DNA of 9,444 bases from Balneolaceae bacterium (lineage in GTDB: Bacteria > Bacteroidota > Rhodothermia > Balneolales > Balneolaceae). Shown here one piece after another: positions 1 through 6,214 of this stretch. Both the position numbers and the translations under genes were made by a program. The notes beneath the pieces were generated by a model, which was not told the origin of the DNA, did not search any database, and saw nothing but the letters and a program-made list of their open reading frames with translations. Each line of letters opens with the position of its first letter. Position 1 is the first letter of the stretch. The DNA lies in assembly GCA_007129085.1 (NCBI GenBank), contig SKWF01000092.1, positions 1 through 9,444 on the forward strand, written 5' to 3'.

Positions 1-435
1 CCCTATGTAAAATTGATAAAAGAGGAGCTGGTAAAATATGCCAACGACTACATGCCGAAAGGAGTAGGGATTGTGGCAATTAGCTCGAATGATGTGGAAA
101 ATTATCCGGATGATAGTCCTGATAAAATGAGAGAGGACGCGGAGAAGTTTAATTATCCGTTTCCATACCTTTTCGACAAAACTCAGGAGATTGCAAAACG
201 ATACAAGGCCGCCTGCACGCCTGATTTCTTCCTCTTTGATGGTGACTTAAAACTCGCTTACCGTGGTCAATTCGACTCAGCCCGGCCGAATGGAGATGTA
301 CAACCTTCGGGCGAAGATCTTCGTGAAGCAACGGATAAAATCTTGGCGGACGAAAAAGTGCCTGAGGATCAAACTCCAAGTATAGGGTGCAATATTAAAT
401 GGAAAAAAGGAAACGAACCGGACTATTTCGGGTAG
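1..435 (+). CDS. Thioredoxin/peroxiredoxin-like family protein, 5'-truncated by window edge
   Basis: This is the 3' portion of a thioredoxin-fold redox protein. The frame is open from base 1 and the first residues read PYVKLIKEEL. In this family that follows a cysteine (…CxHCPYVKHI…), so the active-site cysteines and roughly 45-60 N-terminal residues should lie just outside the window. A TTG at 13 could be read as a start but would cut the thioredoxin fold, so I reject it. In the 144 visible residues, VAISSND (25-31) is followed by FPYLFDKTQEIAKRY and by ACTPDFFLFD (71-80), whose Thr-Pro corresponds to the cis-proline loop. The C-terminal signature is SIGCNIKWK (127-135). These are hallmarks of the PRX_like1/AhpC-TSA-related group of about 180-200 aa. 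Its substrate is not established, so a thiol-disulfide or peroxide role is inferred from the fold. The stop lies 4 nt before pdxH, suggesting cotranscription. Confidence 0.88.
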   Translation, partial: PYVKLIKEELVKYANDYMPKGVGIVAISSNDVENYPDDSPDKMREDAEKFNYPFPYLFDKTQEIAKRYKAACTPDFFLFDGDLKLAYRGQFDSARPNGDVQPSGEDLREATDKILADEKVPEDQTPSIGCNIKWKKGNEPDYFG

Positions 436-439
436 ATTT

Positions 440-1081
440 ATGGATAGCAAAATTGCCGATCTTCGACGAAACTATACAAAGGGGGGATTGCAGGAAGAGC
501 AACTCCCTGAAAATCCCATCCCGTTTTTTAAGCAGTGGTTTGATGAAGCGCTGAAATCTGAGGTGATGGAGCCCAACGCTATGTCTCTGGCAACGGTTAC
601 ATCCGATGGCAGACCAAATTCTCGGATGGTGTTATTAAAAGGGATTGAAGAGACATCGATTGAGTTTTATACCAATTACAGCAGCGATAAAGGACATGAA
701 CTTGAAGAAACTCCATTCGTAGCGGTTACTTTTTGGTGGCCCGAATTGGAACGGCAAGTTCGCATTTGGGGAACCGCGGAAAAACTGTCTGAAAAAGAGA
801 GTGAAACCTACTTTCAATCCCGGCCAAGAGAGAGCCAATTGGGAGCATGGGCATCAGATCAAAGCAGTGAGATTGATAGTCGTGAATCACTTAAAAAGCA
901 GTTCGAAAAAGTTCAGGAAAAGTTCGAAGGAAAAGAGATTTCGAAACCGAAACATTGGGGCGGGTACGAAATAGAGATTGATAAAATTGAGTTCTGGCAG
1001 GGGCGGCCGGGCCGTTACCATGATCGTATTTTCTACACCAAGAAGTCTGGGTCGTGGAACAGAAAAAGGTTGCAACCATAA
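440..1081 (+). CDS. pdxH: Pyridoxamine/pyridoxine 5'-phosphate oxidase
   Basis: This is the FMN-dependent cytosolic oxidase that converts pyridoxine or pyridoxamine 5'-phosphate to pyridoxal 5'-phosphate, the last step of PLP synthesis and salvage. It has 213 aa, the usual family length (E. coli PdxH 218). Visible motifs in order are RPNSRMVLLK (58-67, FMN phosphate and substrate Lys), FYTNYSSDKG (76-85), RQVRIWG (105-111), a substrate-binding block with Y124, R128 and S132 in SRPRESQLGAWAS, then WQGRPGRYHDR (186-196) and the terminal NRKRLQP. All align with E. coli at a constant offset of five residues. One oddity is that the usual R-L-H triplet reads R-Y-H (192-194); the flanking Arg and His are kept. 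The ATG lies 4 nt after the upstream stop, with no Shine-Dalgarno. It is probably expressed as part of a run with its neighbours. Confidence 0.96.
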   Translation: MDSKIADLRRNYTKGGLQEEQLPENPIPFFKQWFDEALKSEVMEPNAMSLATVTSDGRPNSRMVLLKGIEETSIEFYTNYSSDKGHELEETPFVAVTFWWPELERQVRIWGTAEKLSEKESETYFQSRPRESQLGAWASDQSSEIDSRESLKKQFEKVQEKFEGKEISKPKHWGGYEIEIDKIEFWQGRPGRYHDRIFYTKKSGSWNRKRLQP

Positions 1082-1087
1082 AACCGG

Positions 1088-1753
1088 ATGGCTAAAAAAG
1101 CGAAACTGAAACGGATTGCGGAAGTAGCAACCTTCGATAACGTATTGGAACACCAGGATTTTGACGAAGCTCCAAAGCCCGCCGGCAGCTGGAATCGCGA
1201 CATTTTTAAAAATGATAAGCCTATTGTTCTTGAGCTTGCTTGCGGTAAAGGAGAGTACACCGTAGCACTGGCTCAAAAATATCCGGACAAAAATTTTATT
1301 GGGGTTGATATAAAAGGTCCAAGGATCTGGAAAGGTGCAAAAAAGGCGAGAGAAAACTCGATTGATAATGTCCGTTTCCTGCGCTGCTATATCGATCACT
1401 TAGCGACATTTTTTGAGGAAAAGGAAGTATCAGAAATATGGATCACCTTTCCTGACCCGTTTCTCAAAATTCGGGATCGCAAAAAACGGTTAACCTCTCC
1501 TAAGTTTCTAAAAATTTATCGACAGGTGGCTGCAAATGAGTGTAAAGTAAACCTCAAAACGGATTCCGATTCTCTATACAGGTACACGAAAAAAGTTATC
1601 GCCATGGAAGAGCTGGAGATTGCTGATGATGTGAGCGATGTTTACAGCGAAAAACCGGAGGATGATTTGCTTACCATTCAAACCTTTTTTGAAAAAAAGC
1701 ACCTCGAAGCCGGGCGGACCATAAAATTCCTATCCTTTTATCTGAACGACTGA
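1088..1753 (+). CDS. trmB: tRNA (guanine-N7-)-methyltransferase
   Basis: This SAM-dependent class I methyltransferase makes m7G at position 46 of the tRNA variable loop. It has 221 aa, typical of bacterial TrmB. Motif I is VLELACGKGEYT (47-58), which binds SAM. GVDIKGPRIWKGA (72-84) ends the second strand with the acidic ribose contact D74. The family signature EIWITFPDPFLK (116-127) runs into RKKRLTSPKFL (131-141), and LKTDSDSLYRYT (156-167) corresponds to the KTD…LY block. The C-terminal IQTFFEKK replaces the usual T-x-Y/F-E motif. The signature differs from the proteobacterial FPDPWPKKRHHKRRL, having F-L-K-I-R-D-R; I regard this as a lineage variant. The ATG follows the pdxH stop by 6 nt with no clear ribosome binding site, so it is likely the third gene of the same transcript. 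No convincing terminator is visible after it. Confidence 0.95.
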   Translation: MAKKAKLKRIAEVATFDNVLEHQDFDEAPKPAGSWNRDIFKNDKPIVLELACGKGEYTVALAQKYPDKNFIGVDIKGPRIWKGAKKARENSIDNVRFLRCYIDHLATFFEEKEVSEIWITFPDPFLKIRDRKKRLTSPKFLKIYRQVAANECKVNLKTDSDSLYRYTKKVIAMEELEIADDVSDVYSEKPEDDLLTIQTFFEKKHLEAGRTIKFLSFYLND

Positions 1754-1810
1754 TACATCCTTTTCTCTGATTATTTGGGGAATTCAGGTGTAAAAAAGAG
1801 TCTTCGCCTA

Positions 1811-1838
1811 TTGACTTTCTTCAAAAAAAGATTAATTT
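1811..1838 (+). promoter_or_regulatory. Predicted sigma70-like promoter of the TetR-fadE unit
   Basis: TTGACT (1811-1816) and TAATTT (1833-1838) are separated by 16 bp in the 119-bp gap after trmB. This predicts a transcription start near 1844-1846. The TTG at 1837 would then lie inside the -10 element, which favours the ATG at 1873 as the real start of the regulator. It is a sequence-only prediction. The -10 region (TAATTTG) also loosely resembles the TAnnTTTG element of Bacteroidota promoters. Confidence 0.45.
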
Positions 1839-1849
1839 GAATAATGAAC

Positions 1850-1869
1850 TTAACACCGTTAACCTAACG
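1850..1869. promoter_or_regulatory. Two overlapping inverted repeats, candidate TetR operator
   Basis: TTAAC-ACC-GTTAA (1850-1862) and CGTTA-ACC-TAACG (1857-1869) are both perfect 5+3+5 inverted repeats that share GTTA. They lie just after the predicted transcription start and 3 bp before the ATG of the TetR gene. A repressor bound here would block its own promoter and that of fadE. Function as an operator is inferred from position and symmetry. Confidence 0.42.
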
Positions 1870-1872
1870 TAT

Positions 1873-2460
1873 ATGTCGCTTAAAGAGGATATTTTGGAAG
1901 TCAGCCGCCGTATGCTGATGAAGCACGGGTTTGGTAAAATGTCGATGCGGAAAATTGCCAAACAGGTAGAAGTTTCTGCAACAAGTATTTATCTCCATTT
2001 CAAAAACAAAGATGAACTGCTTTTGGAGTTGATCGATTTAAGTATCGCCAATTTAACCAGGGCGATAAATAAAAATGTGGAGGAAGGGGACGATCCGGTA
2101 ACCAAGCTGGAAAAAATGGCAGATTCATTTTTGGACTTTGCCATTAAATACCCCCAGGAGTATGAAATCATTTATATGGTACGCCCGGAGGAGATGCCTG
2201 AGTACCCCAAAGAAAAATTCGAGCAGGTGCGTAAAATTTATGAAATGCTGGCAGATATTTTACGAGAAGGGGACCGTGCAGGTATGCTTAAGGTGGATAA
2301 TCCGCTGACAAGCTCCTACATAATTTGGGCGCAACTACACGGTGTTGCCTCGGTGATTATAAGCAAACGGCTTGATACACGTATTCCAACTGATGAGTTC
2401 ATGAAGCAAGCCAAAGATCATATTATACAGGGATTTATTAAACAAAAAACACCCGCATAA
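1873..2460 (+). CDS. TetR/AcrR-family transcriptional regulator
   Basis: This is a DNA-binding repressor-type protein of 195 aa, normal for TetR proteins. The N-terminal domain carries the helix-turn-helix in residues about 24-43 (SMRKIAKQVEVSATSIYLHF), followed by KNKDELL, the classic TetR_N ending. The C-terminal half includes IIWAQLHGVASVII (150-163), which matches the WHG-type ligand-binding domain. I chose the ATG at 1873 because the protein then begins five residues before the first TetR helix and because a predicted promoter overlaps the alternative TTG at 1837, which would add 12 residues. Neither start has a Shine-Dalgarno. It lies 12 nt upstream of fadE on the same strand, so it probably controls that gene and itself, perhaps responding to an acyl-CoA or fatty acid. 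The ligand and targets are inference. Confidence 0.9.
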   Translation: MSLKEDILEVSRRMLMKHGFGKMSMRKIAKQVEVSATSIYLHFKNKDELLLELIDLSIANLTRAINKNVEEGDDPVTKLEKMADSFLDFAIKYPQEYEIIYMVRPEEMPEYPKEKFEQVRKIYEMLADILREGDRAGMLKVDNPLTSSYIIWAQLHGVASVIISKRLDTRIPTDEFMKQAKDHIIQGFIKQKTPA

Positions 2461-2461
2461 C

Positions 2462-2465
2462 GGAG
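2462..2465 (+). promoter_or_regulatory. Shine-Dalgarno of fadE
   Basis: GGAG lies 7 nt before the ATG at 2473, immediately after the TetR stop codon. It is the only clear Shine-Dalgarno sequence before a start in this window. It supports independent, efficient initiation on fadE within the two-gene transcript. Confidence 0.6.
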
Positions 2466-2472
2466 ACTAATT

Positions 2473-4980
2473 ATGGAAGCTTTCATTCAAGAACTCGCAT
2501 TTTTCTCAGAGCTGCCTGCATGGGCATCATGGGGCGGTGTAATTGCTGTACTGTTTATTCTGGGGTATACAGGCGCCCCAATTTGGATCTGGACTCTGGC
2601 CGGTTTTGCCGCGCTGTTTGGGTTTGGAGCCCCGGTTTGGCTTCTATCAACTTATACTCTGCTCGCCGTAATTTTTAATATTAAACCGATACGCCGTACG
2701 CTTATATCGGGGCCGATTATGAAAGCGCTTGACGCCCTGAATATTCTGCCGGCTATATCTGAAACTGAGCAGACCGCTATTGATTCAGGAACCGTATGGA
2801 TGGAAGGGGAGCTTTTTTCAGGTAAGCCCGATTTTAAAAAGATGATGAGTCAGCCCTACCCAGAATTCACCAAACAGGAACAGGAGTTTCTGGATGGTCC
2901 GGTTGAAGAGCTCTGCTCCATGGTTTCCGATTGGGATGTTTTTCAGCGAAAAGGGTTTGATGATGAGACCTGGAAATTTATGAAAGAGAAAGGCTTTTTT
3001 GGGTTGATTATTCCTGAGGAGTATGGCGGGTATGGATTTTCTGCGAATGCACACAGTGCGGTGGTAGCGAAACTAGCATCCCGCTGTGGACCTTTGGCAA
3101 CAACGGTAATGGTGCCTAATTCACTGGGGCCGGCCGAACTGCTAATGCATTATGGAACGGATGAACAGAAGAAGCACTATCTGCCGAGATTGGCAACAGG
3201 TGAAGAGATGCCGTGCTTTGCACTTACCGAACCAAATGCCGGTTCTGATGCCGGTTCGATGGAAAGCACCGGTGAGGTATTTAAACGTGATGACGGAAAT
3301 CTTTATCTGAAACTAAACTGGGATAAGCGATATATCACCTTGGCATCCATCTCTACCGTTATAGGATTGGCATTTAAAATGTACGACCCGGAAGAGTATC
3401 TTGGAAAAGGAAAAGAACTGGGTATTACATGTGCGCTTGTACCGAGTGATGCAGACGGTGTTGATATCGGGAAGCGGCATGATCCGCTTGGTGTGCCATT
3501 CTACAACTGCCCTACAAAAGGTGAGGATGTTATTGTGCCAATTGATGCAATTATTGGCGAAAAAGAGGGGGCAGGAAATGGTTGGCGAATGTTGATGGAG
3601 TCACTCGCTGTAGGCCGCGGAATTTCTCTGCCGGCGCAGTCTGTGGGTGGATCAAAAATGGCAACTCGTGCAACGGGTGCTTACGCCGCAATCAGAAAAC
3701 AGTTTGGGCTGAATATCGGGAAATTCGAAGGAATTGAAGAGCCAATGGCCAGAATTGGTGGATATACCTATCTGATGGACGCATCGCGCAGATATATCTG
3801 CGGTGCACTGGATCAAGGTGCGAAACCGGCTGTTGTTACGGCAATTGCCAAATATAACTTCACAGAGCTGGGCCGCGAAATTGTAAATGATGCAATGGAT
3901 ATTGTAGGTGGTGCGGGAATATCCCGAGGGCCGCGGAATATTTTTGCACACAGCTATATTGCTACCCCAATTGCCATTACCGTAGAAGGAGCAAATATCC
4001 TAACCCGAACCTTGATGATATTTGGCCAGGGGGCAATTCGCAGCCATCCATATGCATTGAAAGAGATCAATGCGCTGATGGATAAAGATGTGAAAGCCTT
4101 TGATGATGCATTCTGGAGCCACATCGGACACGTGGTACAGAACAGTTTTCGATCGATGCTTCTAAGCATTACACGCGGCCGGCTGGCATCATCTCCCGTG
4201 GGTGGACCTGCCGCTAAATACTATAAGAAATTGGCGTGGGCCTCAGCTTCGTTTGCGTTTATGTCTGATATAGCGCTCGGCTCGTATGGAGGTGCCTTGA
4301 AGATGAAAGAGAAATTGGCCGGCCGATATGCCGATATACTGAGCTGGATGTTCTTGGCAACGGCTACACTGCGCCGTTACGAAGCGGATGGAAGGCAGGA
4401 AGAAGACCGTGAGTATTTCGAGTGGGCAATGCAGCACGCTTTCTACCGCATTCAAACAGCGTTTGATGAGATATATAACGAGATTGAAGTTCCCGGACTT
4501 TCATGGCTATTCCGTGGACCGGTAGGCCTCTGGTCACGCATCAATCGAATTGGTAAAAAGCCGTCAGATAAGCTGGGTCATAAAATTGCCCAGGCAATGC
4601 AGGAACAGGGCGAGCAGCGAGATCGCATGACAAGTGGAATTTACACGTCCACATCACTGGAGGATGGTATTGGTATTTATGAACATGCAATGACCAAAGT
4701 GAAAGAGTCATTTCCGGTTTATAAAAAGCTCTATAAGGCAACCAAAGCCCGTGAGATTGAAAAAGCCCATGTATTGAAGCAGATTACGCCTGCTCTTGAG
4801 AAAGGAATTATCACTGAAGAAGAGGCGAAAGTAATTCGCGAAACGGAAGCCGCCCGTTTTGATGCGATCTCCGTCGATTCGTTTACACTGGAACAATACA
4901 ATCGGAATGCGGTAGATCCATCGAAAGGCAAGGGGATTAAGCGAAAGAAAAATCCCGAAACGGATAAAGTTAATATCTAA
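2473..4980 (+). CDS. fadE: FadE-type acyl-CoA dehydrogenase with N-terminal membrane segments
   Basis: This FAD-dependent enzyme would catalyse the first step of fatty-acid beta-oxidation, acyl-CoA to trans-2-enoyl-CoA. At 835 aa it is close to E. coli FadE (814) and far longer than the ~380-aa soluble acyl-CoA dehydrogenases. Residues about 20-70 hold two or three hydrophobic segments, indicating inner-membrane association, followed by KPIRRTLISGP. The FadE-specific AIDSGTVWMEGELFSGKPD (102-120) comes next, then EEYGGYGFSA (182-191), YGTDEQKKHYLPRL (227-240) and PCFALTEPNAGSDAG (247-261) of the flavin/substrate domain. AITVEGANILTR (501-512) places E505 where acyl-CoA dehydrogenases have the catalytic base. 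The long C-terminal region (about 530-815) corresponds to the FadE-specific extension (DUF1974 type). A TetR regulator 12 nt upstream and a strong terminator downstream define a two-gene unit. Chain-length preference cannot be read from the sequence. Confidence 0.95.
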   Translation: MEAFIQELAFFSELPAWASWGGVIAVLFILGYTGAPIWIWTLAGFAALFGFGAPVWLLSTYTLLAVIFNIKPIRRTLISGPIMKALDALNILPAISETEQTAIDSGTVWMEGELFSGKPDFKKMMSQPYPEFTKQEQEFLDGPVEELCSMVSDWDVFQRKGFDDETWKFMKEKGFFGLIIPEEYGGYGFSANAHSAVVAKLASRCGPLATTVMVPNSLGPAELLMHYGTDEQKKHYLPRLATGEEMPCFALTEPNAGSDAGSMESTGEVFKRDDGNLYLKLNWDKRYITLASISTVIGLAFKMYDPEEYLGKGKELGITCALVPSDADGVDIGKRHDPLGVPFYNCPTKGEDVIVPIDAIIGEKEGAGNGWRMLMESLAVGRGISLPAQSVGGSKMATRATGAYAAIRKQFGLNIGKFEGIEEPMARIGGYTYLMDASRRYICGALDQGAKPAVVTAIAKYNFTELGREIVNDAMDIVGGAGISRGPRNIFAHSYIATPIAITVEGANILTRTLMIFGQGAIRSHPYALKEINALMDKDVKAFDDAFWSHIGHVVQNSFRSMLLSITRGRLASSPVGGPAAKYYKKLAWASASFAFMSDIALGSYGGALKMKEKLAGRYADILSWMFLATATLRRYEADGRQEEDREYFEWAMQHAFYRIQTAFDEIYNEIEVPGLSWLFRGPVGLWSRINRIGKKPSDKLGHKIAQAMQEQGEQRDRMTSGIYTSTSLEDGIGIYEHAMTKVKESFPVYKKLYKATKAREIEKAHVLKQITPALEKGIITEEEAKVIRETEAARFDAISVDSFTLEQYNRNAVDPSKGKGIKRKKNPETDKVNI

Positions 4981-5029
4981 CCCTGTAACCTATTTTACCA
5001 ATTTTGGAGAGCAGGCGAAAGAGCCAAAG

Positions 5030-5060
5030 AAAGCCTCGATGCTATGATCGGGGCTTTTTT
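5030..5060 (+). terminator. Intrinsic terminator after fadE
   Basis: An 11-bp stem pairs 5030-5040 (AAAGCCTCGAT) with 5047-5057 (ATCGGGGCTTT). It has one U·G wobble and a 6-nt loop (GCTATG). A T run to 5060, then CTTTT, follows on the plus strand. It lies 49 nt past the fadE stop and ends the TetR-fadE transcript. On the minus strand the flanking T run is poor, so it is probably not the main terminator of convergent proC. Confidence 0.88.
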
Positions 5061-5135
5061 CTTTTGTGTTGATTCCTAAACAGGCTTCTCTATGTTTGTG
5101 AAATTGACATTTTCACACAGCTCTGAAACAGCATT

Positions 5136-5954
5136 TCAATCGTCAGATTTTTTCTTGTAGAGCCCTTCTGCTTTATTGGCCGATAGCAAGATACCTTTAA
5201 TCATCGCTGAGCTGAAGCCGCCGTGCTCCATTTCGTTCAGCCCGGAAATAGTACAGCCCCGGGGAGTCGTAACGCGATCAATCTCAAATTCGGGGTGATT
5301 GTCCCGGTCGGCCAGTAGTGATGCCGCTCCCTTGGCGGTTTGTGCCGCCATTTCAAGCGCTTCGTGTGCATGAAACCCGATTTCGGTTCCTCCTTGTGAG
5401 GCAGCACGGATCGACCGGAGAAAAAACGCAATTCCACATGCGCAAAGCGCTGTAGCTGCAGTCATCTGTTCTTCCATGATGGTGACCGTTTTCCCCACCG
5501 TATTGAAAATGGTTTCTGCCAGCTCAAGTGTTTCCCGGTCTCCGTTTTTGGAGCAGATACAGGTCATAGACTCCCCAATTGATATTGCGGTATTTGGCAT
5601 CGCCCGAACCACACGCATCTTTTCACCAATAATAGATTCAATCTGTGTGATATCAACCCCCGATACAACAGATATTACTGTATGGCTTTTATTATTTAGG
5701 GAGGCTTTGATATCATGCAGAACACCATCAAGCTGCTGCGGTTCTACGGCCAGTATAATGATGGATGAATTTTTTACGGCCTTTTTATTATCAGACGTGA
5801 TTTCAAAACCCTTCTCCCTGTACGATTCAATTAGAGGCAAACGCCGGCGGGTTAATGTAATATCAGCTGCTGAAAATTTGGAAGATGAAGCAAGGCCAAC
5901 GGCAATGGCAGTACCAATATTTCCGGCACCAATAATGGCAATATTTTTCGACAT
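5136..5954 (-). CDS. proC: Pyrroline-5-carboxylate reductase
   Basis: This enzyme reduces 1-pyrroline-5-carboxylate to L-proline with NAD(P)H, the last step of proline synthesis in the cytosol. It has 272 aa, normal for ProC. The Rossmann motif IGAGNIGTAIAVGL lies at 8-21, LAVEPQ at 68-73, the conserved VRAMPNTAISIG at 116-127, and the helical dimerization domain from about 160 onward. Two classical motifs differ from the E. coli/human type. AVKPQ reads AVEPQ (Lys to Glu at 71), and the S-G-S-G-P block reads CACGI (171-175). The C-terminal motif is TTPRGCTISGLNEMEHGGF (229-247) in place of PGGTT. I recall the last two as features of Bacteroidota ProC proteins, so they are likely lineage traits and not decay. 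The start has no Shine-Dalgarno. It is convergent with fadE and divergent from thrA, with a 296-bp gap containing its predicted promoter and leader. Confidence 0.93.
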   Translation of the reverse strand: MSKNIAIIGAGNIGTAIAVGLASSSKFSAADITLTRRRLPLIESYREKGFEITSDNKKAVKNSSIIILAVEPQQLDGVLHDIKASLNNKSHTVISVVSGVDITQIESIIGEKMRVVRAMPNTAISIGESMTCICSKNGDRETLELAETIFNTVGKTVTIMEEQMTAATALCACGIAFFLRSIRAASQGGTEIGFHAHEALEMAAQTAKGAASLLADRDNHPEFEIDRVTTPRGCTISGLNEMEHGGFSSAMIKGILLSANKAEGLYKKKSDD

Positions 5955-5984
5955 GATGTTGCATGATTTTAGTGAAATGAGTTT

Positions 5985-6048
5985 CCCGGTCAGTGGCTAA
6001 AGCCATCCCGACCGTTTTATAGTCGGGGCATGTCCGGGGTAAGCCACT
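5985..6048 (-). other. GC-rich structured element in the proC 5' leader
   Basis: Within AT-rich intergenic DNA this 64-bp block has several nested pairings. AGTGGCT (5992-5998) pairs with AGCCACT (6042-6048), and CCCGAC (6007-6012) pairs with GTCGGG (6022-6027), extended by CAT/ATG after a 2-nt bulge. CCCGG (5985-5989) can pair with CCGGG (6034-6038), crossing the outer stem as a pseudoknot would. A local TGGC-TAAA-GCCA hairpin (5994-6005) competes with the outer stem. If the minus promoter at 6069-6097 is real, all of this lies in the untranslated leader of proC, ending about 30 nt before its ATG. It could be a cis-regulatory RNA or a copy of a dispersed repeat. I do not recognise a known riboswitch family. 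Confidence 0.45.
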
Positions 6049-6053
6049 TAAAA

Positions 6054-6065
6054 AGTTGGCCAACT
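6054..6065. repeat. 12-bp perfect palindrome at the predicted proC transcription start
   Basis: AGTTGGCCAACT is a perfect palindrome. It covers the position, about 7 nt past the predicted minus-strand -10 element, where proC transcription should begin. It could be a repressor operator or a short 5' hairpin in the proC transcript. No regulator can be assigned. Confidence 0.4.
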
Positions 6066-6068
6066 ATC

Positions 6069-6097
6069 ATATAAGAGAAAAAGCGTGATTTAGTCAA
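6069..6097 (-). promoter_or_regulatory. proC: Predicted sigma70-like promoter of proC
   Basis: Read on the minus strand, TTGACT (6092-6097) is followed after 17 bp by TTATAT (6069-6074), which is near-ideal spacing. The predicted start is close to 6062, giving a leader of roughly 105 nt that contains the 5985-6048 structured block. Sequence prediction only. Confidence 0.5.
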
Positions 6098-6140
6098 TAA
6101 AATGAATGATGATTTCTACTCTTTTATTGGAAGCGCTTTT
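6079..6140. repeat. Interrupted inverted repeat in the proC-thrA spacer
   Basis: AAAAGCG (6079-6085) matches CGCTTTT (6134-6140). Inside it CAATAAAA (6095-6102) matches TTTTATTG (6122-6129) with a 19-nt loop. The two paired blocks are separated by 9 nt on one arm and 4 nt on the other. The left arm includes part of the predicted -35 of proC. It could be an extruded or looped regulatory site or a transcript hairpin. No T run suggests a terminator. Confidence 0.35.
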
Positions 6141-6169
6141 ATATCAAAGTTTTAAAATTATCATATAAA

Positions 6170-6183
6170 AAAGTTTAAACTTT
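6170..6183. repeat. 14-bp perfect palindrome just upstream of the thrA promoter
   Basis: AAAGTTTAAACTTT is perfectly symmetrical and ends 2 bp before the predicted -35 of thrA (6186-6191). The position suits an activator or repressor site. Its AT-only character apart from one G/C pair makes chance symmetry plausible. Confidence 0.33.
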
Positions 6184-6185
6184 AC

Positions 6186-6214
6186 TTGAACGCGAGAGTG
6201 AGGTTAGCTAAAAT
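6186..6214 (+). promoter_or_regulatory. thrA: Predicted sigma70-like promoter of thrA-thrB
   Basis: TTGAAC (6186-6191) and TAAAAT (6209-6214) are spaced by 17 bp. The predicted start near 6221 leaves a leader of about 30 nt before the ATG at 6251. That is too short for a classical threonine-rich leader peptide attenuator, and I see no such peptide or terminator. Confidence 0.5.

Larger units (their letters stand above)
6065..6168 (+). repeat. Pair of 10-bp direct repeats TATCATATAA
   Basis: TATCATATAA occurs at 6065-6074 and again at 6159-6168, 94 bp apart start to start, about nine helical turns. The first copy contains the predicted -10 of proC. In AT-rich DNA two 10-bp copies can arise by chance, so a binding-site role is only a possibility. 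Confidence 0.3.

Noticed and set aside
13..435. TTG at 13 as the start of the first gene
   Set aside because: The frame is open to base 1 and the preceding residues PYVK are part of the conserved active-site helix, so the gene is truncated by the window and does not start here.
887..1399. 170-codon minus-strand frame across the pdxH-trmB junction
   Set aside because: It overlaps the conserved motifs of two confirmed genes on the other strand and encodes a low-complexity, aromatic-rich sequence typical of shadow frames.
1754..1810. Possible terminator or small gene between trmB and the TetR gene
   Set aside because: No stable hairpin followed by a T run and no short frame with coding character. 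It appears to be only spacer before the TetR promoter.
5097..5117. Hairpin TGTGAAA / TTTCACA just beyond the proC stop, as a possible proC terminator
   Set aside because: The 7-bp stem is AT-rich and there is no T run after it on the minus strand, so it does not qualify as an intrinsic terminator.
5476..6000. 174-codon open frame on the plus strand opposite proC
   Set aside because: It is antisense to a well-supported proC gene, its predicted protein has no recognisable family motif, and it runs into the structured spacer. It is a shadow frame.
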